Assembly: GCA_014156375.1 (NCBI GenBank)
Contig: RQJH01000003.1
Location: 1,965,509-2,029,508 of the forward strand
Reading direction: 5' to 3'
Length of the DNA stretch: 64,000 bases
Source: Enterobacteriaceae bacterium 89
Lineage (GTDB): Bacteria; Pseudomonadota; Gammaproteobacteria; Enterobacterales; Enterobacteriaceae
The position numbers were made by a program, and so were the translations under genes. Shown one piece after another: positions 11,618 through 21,378 of this stretch. Each line of letters begins with the position of its first letter. The stretch's first letter is position 1. A model generated the notes under the pieces. The model was not told the DNA's origin and made no database searches. It worked only from the letters and a program-made list of their open reading frames with translations.

Positions 11618-14179
11618 TTATTGACAGCGGGCTTGTAACTCAAGCACTGAGGCCTTTTCAGCTTTTTCTGGAAGTTGATAATTCACCCGACACTGTTTAT
11701 CTGGCGTTTTGCCCCAGCTAACGTTGAGTTTTCCACTGTCCGGTAAACCGCTCAGATACAGCTCACCCTGTTCGCCCACAATGCCGCTTAGCGGGTCTGT
11801 CCGATCGTCTGCCAGAATCGCCGTTGCACCAAAGGGAACAACGCCACCGTCCAGGCGAGTGAGGGTCATCAGTACCCGTTTCCCCACTCGGGTGGCAAAT
11901 TGGGCTTTAACAATAGCGCCGCGTGTTGGCACAACATTCACGAAGGCGCCATCTAAATCTACGTTTTCAGCCAGGGTATCGCTGCGCAGCGCTACCTCTG
12001 TTTCACGGTATGGGCTGGCGTAAGGAACAACGGCATGCCCGAAGCGGTCGACTTTGATCCCGACGTTATTCTGAACGCTGGCACCGTTTGCACCGGGTGC
12101 AGAAACGAGGATCATGGTCTCATTCAGCGGCTGAGATAGCGTGACCCCGTCGCCGTGAACAATCACTCCACCTCGCAGGCTGTAGTTCACCTGCTGATTA
12201 TCTTTACTGTAGTTGTAACCGACATCCATATTGCCCGATGCTCCCTGATAGGAGAGCGAGGCGCTACCGCTGTTGGACTTGTCTTCGCTGGTATAGCCCT
12301 GCTGAATGTTATAGGTCAGGTTTTTGTCATCCAATGCCACGCCGCTCAGCCCAAGCTGATGAACAGCATGCCCGTCCTGATCTTGCGTCATGCGGTAATT
12401 TCCCCAGGCGCTTCCCAACGGAATGGAAAAACTCAGAGACCACATGCGATCGGTTTCATCCTGTTCTGGATATTCATTCCAGGAGTAGGCCAGACTGTAG
12501 CTGACGCGCCCCAGGCGACCGTTGTAACCCATGGTGTAAGTCCGATTTTTTTCACTCTGCTGCCAGTAATCCTGTTGGCTAACATTGAGATAAACCGAGC
12601 CCAGGCTTCCCATTTGCTGCGTCAGGTTTGCCTGCACCTGGCTGCGCTTGTGGTAACGCGCATAGTCGCTATCGGAGTCGTAGCGGGAATCGGTCGCTTC
12701 CTGAAAGGTGTAAAACCCGCTGGTGGAATAGCGATATCCGGCCAGGCGAACATCCGTTCCGCTACCAGCAAAACTTTTTGCGTACAGAAAACGCCAGGAT
12801 TGCCCCTGAGAGGTTTCATCATTCTGCAGATCGCTATTGGCCTGAGTCAGATCGACAGAAATCGCCCCCAGATAGCCAAAGTTTTTCCCTAAGCCTGCGG
12901 CATAGGAACGGTAGTGATCGGAGAGCAATGTACCGCCGTATAGCGTCATGCCCCACGGCAGGCCATAAAGGGTGTTGATCTGCCCGAATGTTGGACTTCC
13001 GCTGGAGTAATTACCCGCACGATATTCACCCGCCGCCACGCTGTATTTCAGATGTCCTTCACGCTGAAAAATGGCAACCGAAGAATAAGGTTGAACAAAC
13101 TTCTGCTCTGTTCCATCGTTTTCTTTGACGGTCACCGTCAAATCGCCGCTGTTTGAGGTGGGATAGAGATCGTTGATCTCAAATGCACCAGGCTGAACAA
13201 AACGTCGGTAAATCACGTAGCCGCTTTGTTCGATCACCACTTCGGCGTTGGTCTTCGCAATGCCCCTGACCACCGGTGCAAAACCACGCTGGCTGTCCGG
13301 CAGCATTTCATCATCAGAGGCCAAAGTGACGCCGCGCATGTTCACACTGTCAAAAATATCGCTGGCGGTGGAGGTATCGCCCATCGTCAGCTGTGACTTC
13401 AGCGCGACAATGTCTCGCGTCAGCCAGGTGCCAATGGTGTCCCAGTGATTTTCACCGTCCTGGCGATTCCATACGCTGTTATTGCGTAAACGCCACGGGC
13501 CAAGGTTAAATCCGCTGCGCATGTTGAGATAATAGTTATTGTCCGCCGAATCTCCGTTTTGCGTTCGGGTTTTACCAATTCCATTTTCATCAACGTAATG
13601 AACGGTCTGTGTTTCCCCATCATATTTACTGTTACTGCCGCTGAAGCTGTAATCCATAAACAGCGCAGTGATCCCTTCATCCCAGCGAGAAGGAGGGACA
13701 GTTCCGCGAGGAGTCTGCTGCATAGCCGCCTGTGGGAAGCTCAAGATTAATTTCTGTTCGTTGAAATCAAAGTGGCTGGTAGCGCCTGGAATGATCTCAT
13801 CAAAGGCGACGCAGGCTTCCGCCGGTGATTGCTTTAGGGCTGGAAAACTGTCGGTACGCACCCCCATATCCGCCAGCTGCACCGCGCTCAAACAGGGGAA
13901 GAGGGAGTCTCCGGTTTGTTTAGACTGCGCCGCCGTGGCTTTATGAAACGACAGGGTACGAGGCTCACGAAGCACATCGTTAACAAGTACGTTGACGCGA
14001 TAGTCACCGGGTAACTGTTGTGACTTAGTGTCATAAATGGAGAGATCGGCATGCTGATCGATACCCTCAACATTTTCCAGGAACAGCGGGTTAAATTTCC
14101 CAGCCCATGCCGGAATGCTGGCGGCAATAGCTAGTGCCATTACCGACCACTTATATCTCCCCGATAGTAAACTTTGCAT
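11618..14179 (-). CDS. Fimbrial outer-membrane usher protein (FimD/PapC family)
   Basis: An 853-residue usher. The N-terminal signal peptide (MALAIAASIPAWA) is followed by the usher N-domain (KFNPLFLENVEG). Next come the 24-strand barrel region with family motifs (PVVRGIAKTNAEV, GAFEINDLYPTSNSGDL) and a plug. Two C-terminal domains follow, ending with a Cys pair (KQCRVNYQ, LQARCQ). It forms the pore that receives chaperone–subunit complexes and polymerises the fibre across the outer membrane. It starts 22 bp after the chaperone gene. Length is normal and the frame is intact. Confidence 0.96.
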   Translation of the reverse strand: MQSLLSGRYKWSVMALAIAASIPAWAGKFNPLFLENVEGIDQHADLSIYDTKSQQLPGDYRVNVLVNDVLREPRTLSFHKATAAQSKQTGDSLFPCLSAVQLADMGVRTDSFPALKQSPAEACVAFDEIIPGATSHFDFNEQKLILSFPQAAMQQTPRGTVPPSRWDEGITALFMDYSFSGSNSKYDGETQTVHYVDENGIGKTRTQNGDSADNNYYLNMRSGFNLGPWRLRNNSVWNRQDGENHWDTIGTWLTRDIVALKSQLTMGDTSTASDIFDSVNMRGVTLASDDEMLPDSQRGFAPVVRGIAKTNAEVVIEQSGYVIYRRFVQPGAFEINDLYPTSNSGDLTVTVKENDGTEQKFVQPYSSVAIFQREGHLKYSVAAGEYRAGNYSSGSPTFGQINTLYGLPWGMTLYGGTLLSDHYRSYAAGLGKNFGYLGAISVDLTQANSDLQNDETSQGQSWRFLYAKSFAGSGTDVRLAGYRYSTSGFYTFQEATDSRYDSDSDYARYHKRSQVQANLTQQMGSLGSVYLNVSQQDYWQQSEKNRTYTMGYNGRLGRVSYSLAYSWNEYPEQDETDRMWSLSFSIPLGSAWGNYRMTQDQDGHAVHQLGLSGVALDDKNLTYNIQQGYTSEDKSNSGSASLSYQGASGNMDVGYNYSKDNQQVNYSLRGGVIVHGDGVTLSQPLNETMILVSAPGANGASVQNNVGIKVDRFGHAVVPYASPYRETEVALRSDTLAENVDLDGAFVNVVPTRGAIVKAQFATRVGKRVLMTLTRLDGGVVPFGATAILADDRTDPLSGIVGEQGELYLSGLPDSGKLNVSWGKTPDKQCRVNYQLPEKAEKASVLELQARCQ

Positions 14180-14201
14180 CCGAGCAGCCCTTGATAAGTG
14201 G

Positions 14202-14885
14202 TTAACGAACAGATTGCGTCATTGCCTCACTGGCAGAACCATAATCAGTAATGACAACATATTTGACTTTGGCAGCGCTTTTGCAGCTGGAGGAGAGCGG
14301 CAGCAGATGCTCACCTTTAGCAGGCACCATTCCGGGATGAGAGATCTCTTTACCGTCCAGCCATAGCTCCTGGAAAGAAATATTAAACACCGAAGGATTG
14401 GTGATTTTTAATTGATTGCCCTGACAGGAAAACAGCATCTGTTTAGCATCGCTCACCGGATCACCCTGCAATCCCGCCGGGCGATAAAAAAGCTTCAGGC
14501 GGGTACGTACCGCGATTTGCAATACGTTGCCTGTGTTCTCTTCATTATGTGGGGGAATGGATTTGATGTTCACCCAATAGACTGACTCCCTGTCCTGAGG
14601 CAGAGTCTCTTTCACTTTCACAATGCGAAGGATATTATTCTTCCCTGCATCCAGCTCAAACAGCGGGGGCGTCATAATAAAGGGGGTTTTCTTGTTGCCA
14701 TTCGCGTCGTCAATCCACGTCTGAACAAGAAAATCCTCTTTCTGGCTTTTATTCTGAACCGTTATAGAAGCTTCTTTTTTGGAAGCATTATAAATAACCC
14801 GAGTCGCTCCTACGGCTACCCCAGCAGCAAAACAGGGTAAAGAAAAACTGCTTATCAGCAGAGTCAATATTAATTGGCGAAACAT
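14202..14885 (-). CDS. Periplasmic fimbrial chaperone (FimC/PapD family)
   Basis: A 227-residue protein with a signal peptide (MFRQLILTLLISSFSLPCFA). Two immunoglobulin-like domains follow: VAVGATRVIYNASKKEASITVQN, FIMTPPLFELDAGKNNILRI (G1 strand region, short F1-G1 loop as in FGS chaperones), and ESVYWVNIKSIPP. The conserved Arg and Lys of the subunit-binding cleft are visible as TRVIY and RLKLFYRP. It holds pilin subunits by donor-strand complementation and delivers them to the usher. It is the second gene of the operon, separated from the major pilin by a strong hairpin. Confidence 0.95.
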   Translation of the reverse strand: MFRQLILTLLISSFSLPCFAAGVAVGATRVIYNASKKEASITVQNKSQKEDFLVQTWIDDANGNKKTPFIMTPPLFELDAGKNNILRIVKVKETLPQDRESVYWVNIKSIPPHNEENTGNVLQIAVRTRLKLFYRPAGLQGDPVSDAKQMLFSCQGNQLKITNPSVFNISFQELWLDGKEISHPGMVPAKGEHLLPLSSSCKSAAKVKYVVITDYGSASEAMTQSVR

Positions 14886-14906
14886 GTTATTTCCTGTGTG
14901 GGCGAC

Positions 14907-14929
14907 AATGGCCGCACTTTGCGGCCATT
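14907..14929 (-). promoter_or_regulatory. Intercistronic hairpin after the major pilin gene
   Basis: AATGGCCGC and GCGGCCATT form a perfect 9-bp stem around a 5-base loop. It lies between the major pilin gene and the chaperone gene. There is no T-run, so it is not a full terminator. Such hairpins commonly protect or partly terminate the major pilin mRNA so that pilin greatly exceeds usher; that role is inferred. Confidence 0.7.
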
Positions 14930-14940
14930 AGAATAATGAA

Positions 14941-15462
14941 TTATTCGTAGGTGATATTAAAATCAACCTGAGAGTTACCTAAACCTGCGGTAACGGCATT
15001 GTCACTTTCCTGAACATAGCTAGCGCTGTAGTACAGTACGGTTTCGCCCTCTTTCAGATCGTCTGAGGCTTCACCCGTATTCATGTCGATCATCTCGCCT
15101 GTTTTATCGTAAATGCCGATGCCAACACCTGTTGCACTGCCTGCTTCATTATTAATTGAGAGCAGGGTGTTATCCGCATCGCTTTCATTACCGGTAAAAG
15201 AAACATGCGCAGTTTTGTACTTACTGACATCACACTCTTCCAGTTTAATTTCAAACGGTTTTTCCGGTGAGCGATCGCCTTTTGCAGAAAATACTGAGGT
15301 TTTCACCTGACCTAAATTTACTTCCTGAGACAGTGAATCTGCAGAAACAACACAAGGTGAGTCAACAATTTCACCGGTAAATCTTACAGTTCCATCCGTA
15401 GCATGTGCAGCACAGGCAGCAAATACGCAAGCAATTGAAACACTTTTAACTAGCCCTTTCAT
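14941..15462 (-). CDS. Major fimbrial subunit (FimA-type pilin)
   Basis: I start at ATG 15462 (MKGLVKSVSIACVFAACAAHA), 173 residues. TTAAGGGA ends 8 bases upstream of it, whereas an ATG three codons earlier lies right against this ribosome-binding site. A signal peptide is followed by a pilin domain beginning TDGTVRFTGEIVDSPCVV, with the Cys pair (SPCVV, EECDV), TGVGIGIYD and the terminal FNITYE. It should form the fibre shaft. It is the first gene of the operon. The AT-rich 342-bp region upstream should hold the promoter. Confidence 0.92.
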   Translation of the reverse strand: MKGLVKSVSIACVFAACAAHATDGTVRFTGEIVDSPCVVSADSLSQEVNLGQVKTSVFSAKGDRSPEKPFEIKLEECDVSKYKTAHVSFTGNESDADNTLLSINNEAGSATGVGIGIYDKTGEMIDMNTGEASDDLKEGETVLYYSASYVQESDNAVTAGLGNSQVDFNITYE

Positions 15463-15760
15463 AATATTCATCCCTTAAATTAAATTAGCTTAAACACGCG
15501 AACATGCTATCAAATCCCTTTCTTTCGCCTACTTAATTATTCTTAATTTGACATTAAGAAATAATAAAAACACTGAGTCACTCAACGCTGTTTCTGGTAA
15601 GAACAGGCGGTTATTGTGCATAAATAAGGCTAATGTGGATAACGTTGGGTTGATTAATTTTACTTAATATATTTCTATGCGTGATGTTTATGAATCGGGA
15701 AAGAGGCTGAATGGATGTCCCTGGCTGGCGGCGGCTAAAGAAATGTTTTTATACAGACAT
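15463..15760. promoter_or_regulatory. AT-rich upstream region of the fimbrial operon
   Basis: This gap between the fimbrial operon and dnaN holds no convincing gene. A perfect 8-bp inverted repeat, TTCTTAAT and ATTAAGAA, occurs at 15540–15560 and could be an operator. I looked for paired inverted repeats of a fimS-type invertible switch and saw none. The promoter itself could not be placed with confidence. Confidence 0.4.
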
Positions 15761-15790
15761 AAAAAAAGGCAGAATTAATCTGCCCTTTTT
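15761..15790. terminator. Terminator-like hairpin after dnaN
   Basis: GGCAGA and TCTGCC pair around ATTAA, with seven A on one side and five T on the other, starting about 15 bases after the dnaN stop. It can act in both directions. It would cut dnaA-dnaN transcription before the fimbrial operon. Confidence 0.75.
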
Positions 15791-15804
15791 ATTCGTTCAA
15801 TCTG

Positions 15805-16905
15805 TCAGAGCCGCATTGGCATCACAACGTAAGCCGCACTTTGGCTGGCTGCATCTTCAATCTGCACGCTGGAGACGGAGTCGGTCAGCAGGATACGTAC
15901 GTTTTCACACTTCAGCGCGTTGAGCACATCCAGCACGTAGCTGACGTTAAAGCCGATTTCCATTTCAGTGCCGGCGTAGGTGACGTCCAGAATTTCTTCT
16001 GCTTCTTCCTGCTCCGGGTTGTTGGCGGTGATTTTCAGCTGATTTTCGCTGACATACAGACGCACGCCGCGGAATTTCTCGTTAGAGAGAATAGCCGCAC
16101 GGGCGAATGCCTGCTTGAGAATGTCACAGCCCGCATCGAGATGCTTGTCAGGATTCTTCGGCAATACGCGGCGATAATCCGGGAAACGACCGTCAACCAG
16201 CTTCGAAGTAAAGATAAAGTCGCCGACATGGGCACGGATGTTGTTGCTGCCAATTTGCACGCGCAGTGGGTTTTCACCACCGTCGAGCATACGCATCAGC
16301 TCAATCACGCCTTTACGCGGCACGATCACCGAATGGTTCGGCAGAGATTCGCCAATCGGCATGGAACATACCGCCAGGCGGTGTCCGTCTGTCGCCACGG
16401 TACGCAGTTCTTCCCCTTCGGTTTCGAACAGCATGCCGTTTAAGTAGTAGCGAACGTCCTGATGCGCCATGGAGAACTGCGTGGCTTCGATCAGGCGTTT
16501 CATGGTGGCCTGCGCGACAGTGAATTCCACCTCGCTCTGCCAGTCATCCAGATTCGGGAAGTCGGCGGCAGGGAGCGTGGAAAGCGAGAAACGGCTGCGG
16601 CCAGAGCGAACCAGCATGCGGTCACCCTCGAGCTGCACGGCAATTTCCGCCCCTTCAGGCAGACCACGGCAAATATCAAAGAACTTGCGCGCAGGCACGG
16701 TGGTGGCACCAGCCTCGTGTGGCTGAATCAGCGCGACGCGTGCGACCATTTCCATTTCAAGGTCGGTCCCGGTCAATGACAGGGATCCGTCGGCGACCTG
16801 AAGCAGCAGGTTACCCAGAATAGGCAACGTTGGACGGCCCCCTAACGGACCACTCACCTGCTGCAACGGTTTTAATAAATGTTCACGTTCAACGGTAAAT
16901 TTCAT
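15805..16905 (-). CDS. dnaN: DNA polymerase III beta sliding clamp
   Basis: A 366-residue protein with three clamp domains, the same length as E. coli DnaN, beginning MKFTVEREHLLKPLQQVSG and ending VMPMRL. It dimerises as a ring on DNA and tethers polymerase III. It starts 4 bp after the dnaA stop codon, so the two are one operon. The usual downstream partner recF is not next to it here: a terminator and the fimbrial operon follow. Confidence 0.99.
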   Translation of the reverse strand: MKFTVEREHLLKPLQQVSGPLGGRPTLPILGNLLLQVADGSLSLTGTDLEMEMVARVALIQPHEAGATTVPARKFFDICRGLPEGAEIAVQLEGDRMLVRSGRSRFSLSTLPAADFPNLDDWQSEVEFTVAQATMKRLIEATQFSMAHQDVRYYLNGMLFETEGEELRTVATDGHRLAVCSMPIGESLPNHSVIVPRKGVIELMRMLDGGENPLRVQIGSNNIRAHVGDFIFTSKLVDGRFPDYRRVLPKNPDKHLDAGCDILKQAFARAAILSNEKFRGVRLYVSENQLKITANNPEQEEAEEILDVTYAGTEMEIGFNVSYVLDVLNALKCENVRILLTDSVSSVQIEDAASQSAAYVVMPMRL

Positions 16906-16909
16906 AGCG

Positions 16910-18313
16910 TCACGAAGATAATGTTCTGATTAAGTTTGAGAAATCTTCTTTGATGTCATGGCTTTCTTCACGCAACTGCTCGATCTTGCGGCACGCATGC
17001 AGCACGGTCGTGTGGTCGCGGCCACCAAACGCATCGCCGATTTCCGGCAGGCTGTGGTTGGTGAGTTCTTTCGCCAGCGCCATCGCCATCTGACGTGGAC
17101 GAGCCACGGAGCGGGAACGACGTTTGGACAGCAAATCGGCCACTTTGATCTTGTAGTATTCCGCCACCGTCTTCTGAATATTGTCGATGGTGACCAGCTT
17201 TTCCTGCAGCGCCAGCAGATCGCGCAGCGCTTCGCGCACGAAATCGATAGTAATGGCACGGCCGGTAAAGTTGGCATTGGCGATCACACGGTTCAGTGCG
17301 CCTTCCAGCTCACGCACGTTGGAGCGCAGACGCTTGGCAATAAAGAACGCCACTTCGCCAGGCAGACGGATGTCGTTCTCGTCGGCCTTCTTCATCAGGA
17401 TCGCCACGCGAGTTTCTAACTCCGGCGGCTCGATCGCAACGGTTAATCCCCAGCCAAAGCGCGATTTCAGACGATCTTCCACGCCGTTGATCTCTTTTGG
17501 ATAGCGATCCGACGTCAGAATGATTTGCTGATTGCCTTCAAGCAGGGCATTAAAGGTGTGGAAAAACTCTTCCTGGGATCGTTCTTTATTAGCAAAGAAC
17601 TGGATGTCATCGATAAGCAGCGCGTCAACGGAACGGTAGTAGCGCTTGAACTCTTCAATGGCGTTGTTCTGCAACGCTTTCACCATGTCCTGCACAAAAC
17701 GCTCAGAGTGCATGTACACCACTTTGGCATTCGGTTTGCGGGCGATAATGCCGTTGCCAACCGCATGTAAAAGGTGTGTTTTACCCAGACCCGTGCCGCC
17801 ATAAAGGAACAGAGGGTTATAGGCACCGCCAGGGTTATCAGCCACCTGGCGAGCCGCAGCGCGGGCCAGCTGGTTCGACTTACCTTCAACGAAGTTATCA
17901 AAGGTGTGCTTAACGTTGACGTTAGAACGGTAGGACGGTTCCGCCGGGGCTGGCACGTTATCCCATCCGGCGCGAGCAGGTGGAATAGCAGCACGCGGCA
18001 TGTGCACCTGCTGAGTATGGGCCTGAACGGCAGCCACCTGAGCGGTTTCTTTTACGACCTGCGTGACAGGGCGAGCGCCGACTTCAAAGCGCAGGCGTGG
18101 CGCATCGGTGCCGCAGAAATCGTTGAGCAGTCCGTTGATATTATTGAGGTACTTGTCCCTGACCCAATCGAGCACGAAACGGTTTGGCGCATACAAAGCC
18201 AGCGTATTATCGCTCAGTTCCGCCTGCAACGGGCGGATCCACATGCTGAATTCTGTGGCTGGTAACTCATCCTGCAATCGGGCAAGACACTGCTGCCAAA
18301 GCGAAAGTGACAC
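16910..18313 (-). CDS. dnaA: Chromosomal replication initiator DnaA
   Basis: I use the GTG at 18313 ([13 protein letters not shown]), preceded by GGAGTCCGCC, giving 467 residues as in E. coli; an in-frame GTG four codons earlier overlaps that ribosome-binding site. Domain I is at the N-terminus and domain II is a variable Gln/Ala/Pro linker near 85–130. Domain III is an AAA+ ATPase with GGTGLGKTH near 172 and LLIDDIQFF as Walker B. Domain IV is a helix-turn-helix with [15 protein letters not shown]. It binds the boxes at oriC and one box in its own upstream region. Confidence 0.99.
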   Translation of the reverse strand: MSLSLWQQCLARLQDELPATEFSMWIRPLQAELSDNTLALYAPNRFVLDWVRDKYLNNINGLLNDFCGTDAPRLRFEVGARPVTQVVKETAQVAAVQAHTQQVHMPRAAIPPARAGWDNVPAPAEPSYRSNVNVKHTFDNFVEGKSNQLARAAARQVADNPGGAYNPLFLYGGTGLGKTHLLHAVGNGIIARKPNAKVVYMHSERFVQDMVKALQNNAIEEFKRYYRSVDALLIDDIQFFANKERSQEEFFHTFNALLEGNQQIILTSDRYPKEINGVEDRLKSRFGWGLTVAIEPPELETRVAILMKKADENDIRLPGEVAFFIAKRLRSNVRELEGALNRVIANANFTGRAITIDFVREALRDLLALQEKLVTIDNIQKTVAEYYKIKVADLLSKRRSRSVARPRQMAMALAKELTNHSLPEIGDAFGGRDHTTVLHACRKIEQLREESHDIKEDFSNLIRTLSS

Positions 18314-18520
18314 GGCGGACTCCACTCGAACAAAAAGGGTGAAACTGAAAAATTAATGATTGTTGGCGCACGCCAGAAAAGCCCTCAGACACCACAAAGG
18401 GGACGTGCGAACCGCTATCTGCGGTTTTACTCCGTTCAGGATCCGGGATCACGATCGGGACCGCGGATCATAGCCTAAACTGAGCCAGAGATCTTCTGTT
18501 TCTCACAGATTCTTCCCGAT

Positions 18521-18529
18521 TTATCCACA
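18521..18529 (+). promoter_or_regulatory. DnaA box upstream of dnaA
   Basis: A perfect TTATCCACA lies about 210 bp upstream of the dnaA start, among several GATC sites (near 18440–18470). In E. coli a box in this region mediates DnaA autorepression and the GATC sites link expression to Dam methylation and SeqA. Confidence 0.85.
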
Positions 18530-18661
18530 GGAAGGATCGAGACCGGCTAAGTGTAAACGATCCTGGCAGAGGTGAGGGGCGATTTCTCCCGCATATTGGA
18601 AAAATTAATGAGTCACGACAATTTTTTGCTTAAACGATCTAATAAAGATCCCGGCGGATCC

Positions 18662-18689
18662 TTGCGCTTTCACAGGCAGGCTTTATAAT
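18662..18689 (+). promoter_or_regulatory. rpmH promoter, distal
   Basis: TTGCGC and TATAAT are spaced by 16 bp and point towards rpmH. A GC-rich stretch follows the -10. The dnaA–rpmH gap of about 600 bp otherwise holds no gene. Confidence 0.65.
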
Positions 18690-18787
18690 CCCCCACCCGG
18701 TGCGTGCTACTCGCTAACAGGTACCGTTCTCCGGTCATTTTGCATGCGAAATCGTGCGGAAATTGGCGGGAAACAAGGTAAAGAGAA

Positions 18788-18816
18788 TTGACTCCGGAGT
18801 GTACAATTATTACAAT
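18788..18816 (+). promoter_or_regulatory. rpmH promoter, proximal
   Basis: TTGACT and TACAAT with 17-bp spacing lie about 100 bp before rpmH. This is the best promoter match in the gap. Confidence 0.7.
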
Positions 18817-18905
18817 CCGGCCTCTTTAATCACCCACACTGAAGCGGAAGTCGTTCGAAACTCGTTCGGGTACTCGCAAAAGTCAGTGAATTTATTCAAG
18901 TTTAG

Positions 18906-19058
<153 letters not shown>

Positions 19059-19074
19059 TAAAGCTAACCCCTGA

Positions 19075-19434
19075 GTGGTTAAGCTAGCTTTTCCCAGGGA
19101 GTTACGTTTGTTAACTCCCACTCATTTCACATTCGTCTTCCAGCAGCCACAACGGGCTGGCACGCCGCAAATCACCATCCTCGGCCGCCTGAATTCGCTG
19201 GGGCATCCCCGCATCGGTCTTACCGTCGCCAAGAAAAACGTTAAACGCGCTCATGAACGCAATCGGATTAAACGTCTGACGCGTGAGAGTTTCCGTTTGC
19301 GTCAACACGAACTCCCGCCAATGGATTTCGTGGTGGTGGCGAAAAAAGGGGTTGCAGACCTCGACAACCGGGCACTCACGGAAGCGTTGGAAAAATTATG
19401 GCGCCGTCACTGTCGCCTGGCTCCCGGCTCCTGA
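19075..19434 (+). CDS. rnpA: Ribonuclease P protein component
   Basis: A 119-residue basic protein with a GTG start ([13 protein letters not shown]), as in E. coli. It assists the catalytic RNase P RNA in removing 5' leaders from tRNA precursors. The RNR motif is visible in [16 protein letters not shown]. Its last 37 bases overlap the start of yidD, an arrangement conserved in enterics. Confidence 0.98.
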   Translation: MVKLAFPRELRLLTPTHFTFVFQQPQRAGTPQITILGRLNSLGHPRIGLTVAKKNVKRAHERNRIKRLTRESFRLRQHELPPMDFVVVAKKGVADLDNRALTEALEKLWRRHCRLAPGS

Positions 19435-19655
19435 TAGCCCTTATCAGGGTCTATCAACGCCTGATTAGTCCGCTACTCGGGCCGCATTGCCGTTTCACCC
19501 CCACCTGCTCAAGCTACGGAATTGAGGCATTGCGCAGGTTTGGAGTGATAAAAGGCAGTTGGTTGACGGTGAAACGCGTATTAAAATGCCACCCTTTACA
19601 CCCTGGTGGTGACGATCCCGTCCCGCCTGGACCATTTGATACCAGAGAACACTAA
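19398..19655 (+). CDS. yidD: Membrane protein insertion efficiency factor YidD
   Basis: An 85-residue protein with an amphipathic N-terminus and the family Cys motifs [17 protein letters not shown] and [15 protein letters not shown]. It lies at the inner face of the cytoplasmic membrane and assists YidC-dependent insertion. It overlaps rnpA and ends 2 bp before yidC, so translation is probably coupled. Confidence 0.96.
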   Translation: MAPSLSPGSRLLIALIRVYQRLISPLLGPHCRFTPTCSSYGIEALRRFGVIKGSWLTVKRVLKCHPLHPGGDDPVPPGPFDTREH

Positions 19656-19657
19656 CG

Positions 19658-21304
19658 ATGGATTCGCAACGCAATCTCCTTATCATCGCTTTGTTGTTCG
19701 TGTCTTTCATGATCTGGCAAGCCTGGGAGCAGGACCACAATCCTCATGCTCAGCAGCAGACCACGCAGACAACGACCACAGCAGCGGGTAGCGCCGCCGA
19801 CCAGGGCGTACCGGCCAGTGGCCAGGGCAAACTGATTACGGTTAAAACCGACGTACTTGAGCTGACTATCAACACTCGCGGTGGTGATATTGAGCAGGCG
19901 CTGCTTCCGGCGTATCCAAAAACGCTGAAGTCTGACGAACCGTTCCAGTTACTGGAAACCACCCCACAGTTTATCTATCAGGCGCAAAGCGGCTTAACCG
20001 GTCGTGATGGCCCGGATAACCCAGCTAACGGCCCACGTCCGCTGTATAACGTCGATAAAGATGCATTTGTGCTGGCTGATGGCCAGAACGAAATCGTCAT
20101 TCCGCTGACCTATACCGACAAAGCAGGTAACGTCTTCACCAAAACCTTCACCCTGAAACGCGGTGACTATGCGGTGAATGTTGGTTATGACGTGAAAAAC
20201 GCCGGTGAGAAGCCGCTGGAAGTGTCGACTTTCGGTCAGCTGAAACAGACTGCTGCGCTGCCAACCAGCCGCGATACGCAGACTGGTGGCCTGTCTACCA
20301 TGCACACCTTCCGTGGTGCAGCGTACTCGACGTCTGATTCGAAATACGAAAAATACAAATTCGATACCATCACCGATAACGAGAACCTGAACACCAACAC
20401 CAAAAACGGTTGGGTGGCGATGCTGCAGCAGTACTTTACGACTGCATGGGTTCCAAAGAACAACGGTACCAACAACTTCTATACCTCTAACCTGGGTAAC
20501 GGCGTTGTGGCTATCGGCTACAAATCTCAGCCAACTCTGGTTCAGCCAGGTCAGGCAGACAAGCTGGAAAGCATTCTGTGGGTCGGCCCGGCTCTTCAGG
20601 ACAAAATGGCTGCCGTTGCGCCACACCTGGATCTGACCGTCGACTACGGCTGGCTGTGGTTCATCTCTCAGCCGCTGTTTAAACTGCTGAAGTTCATCCA
20701 CGGTTTCCTCGGTAACTGGGGCTTCTCCATTATCGTTATCACCTTCATCGTTCGTGGCATCATGTACCCGCTGACCAAAGCGCAGTACACCTCCATGGCG
20801 AAGATGCGTATGCTGCAGCCGAAGATTGCGGCGATGCGTGAGCGTCTGGGCGATGACAAACAGCGTCAGAGCCAGGAAATGATGGCCCTGTATAAAGCGG
20901 AAAAAGTGAACCCACTGGGTGGCTGCTTCCCGCTGATTATTCAGATGCCAATCTTCCTTGCGCTGTACTACATGCTGAGTGCTTCCGTTGAGCTGCGTCA
21001 TGCGCCGTTCATCCTGTGGATCCACGATCTGTCAGCGCAGGACCCGTACTACATTCTGCCAATCATCATGGGCGCCACGATGTTCTTCATTCAGAAGATG
21101 TCGCCAACGACCGTGACTGACCCAATGCAGCAGAAGATCATGACCTTTATGCCGGTCATCTTTACGGTGTTCTTCCTGTGGTTCCCGTCTGGTCTGGTGG
21201 TTTACTATATCGTCAGCAACCTGGTGACCATTATCCAGCAGCAGCTGATTTACCGCGGTCTGGAAAAACGTGGCCTGCATAGCCGCGAGAAGAAAAAATC
21301 CTGA
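19658..21304 (+). CDS. yidC: Membrane protein insertase YidC
   Basis: A 548-residue Oxa1/Alb3-family insertase, the same length as in E. coli. An N-terminal membrane anchor ([17 protein letters not shown]) is followed by a large periplasmic domain to about residue 345. Then come the five core helices, including [22 protein letters not shown] with the conserved groove Arg, and a basic tail [11 protein letters not shown]. It inserts inner-membrane proteins, among them the Fo subunits encoded later in this window. A strong terminator follows at 21329. Confidence 0.99.
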   Translation: MDSQRNLLIIALLFVSFMIWQAWEQDHNPHAQQQTTQTTTTAAGSAADQGVPASGQGKLITVKTDVLELTINTRGGDIEQALLPAYPKTLKSDEPFQLLETTPQFIYQAQSGLTGRDGPDNPANGPRPLYNVDKDAFVLADGQNEIVIPLTYTDKAGNVFTKTFTLKRGDYAVNVGYDVKNAGEKPLEVSTFGQLKQTAALPTSRDTQTGGLSTMHTFRGAAYSTSDSKYEKYKFDTITDNENLNTNTKNGWVAMLQQYFTTAWVPKNNGTNNFYTSNLGNGVVAIGYKSQPTLVQPGQADKLESILWVGPALQDKMAAVAPHLDLTVDYGWLWFISQPLFKLLKFIHGFLGNWGFSIIVITFIVRGIMYPLTKAQYTSMAKMRMLQPKIAAMRERLGDDKQRQSQEMMALYKAEKVNPLGGCFPLIIQMPIFLALYYMLSASVELRHAPFILWIHDLSAQDPYYILPIIMGATMFFIQKMSPTTVTDPMQQKIMTFMPVIFTVFFLWFPSGLVVYYIVSNLVTIIQQQLIYRGLEKRGLHSREKKKS

Positions 21305-21328
21305 TCCGGATAAGCATTCGCTAAAATG

Positions 21329-21357
21329 GAAGGCGGTCGATTGACCGCCTTTTTTAT
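21329..21357 (+). terminator. Rho-independent terminator after yidC
   Basis: AAGGCGGTC and GACCGCCTT form a 9-bp stem followed by TTTTTTATT. It ends the rpmH-rnpA-yidD-yidC transcript before mnmE. Confidence 0.9.
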
Positions 21358-21378
21358 TGCAACAGTAAGAGAAGAATC

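Noticed and set aside
15463..15804. Phase-variable fim switch at the head of the fimbrial operon
   Set aside because: No paired inverted repeats of fimS type and no recombinase gene are visible in or beside the operon.
8892..15804. Insertion sequence, integrase or attachment site at the edges of the fimbrial operon
   Set aside because: No transposase or integrase gene, tRNA gene or clear flanking direct repeat can be seen. How the operon arrived is not shown.
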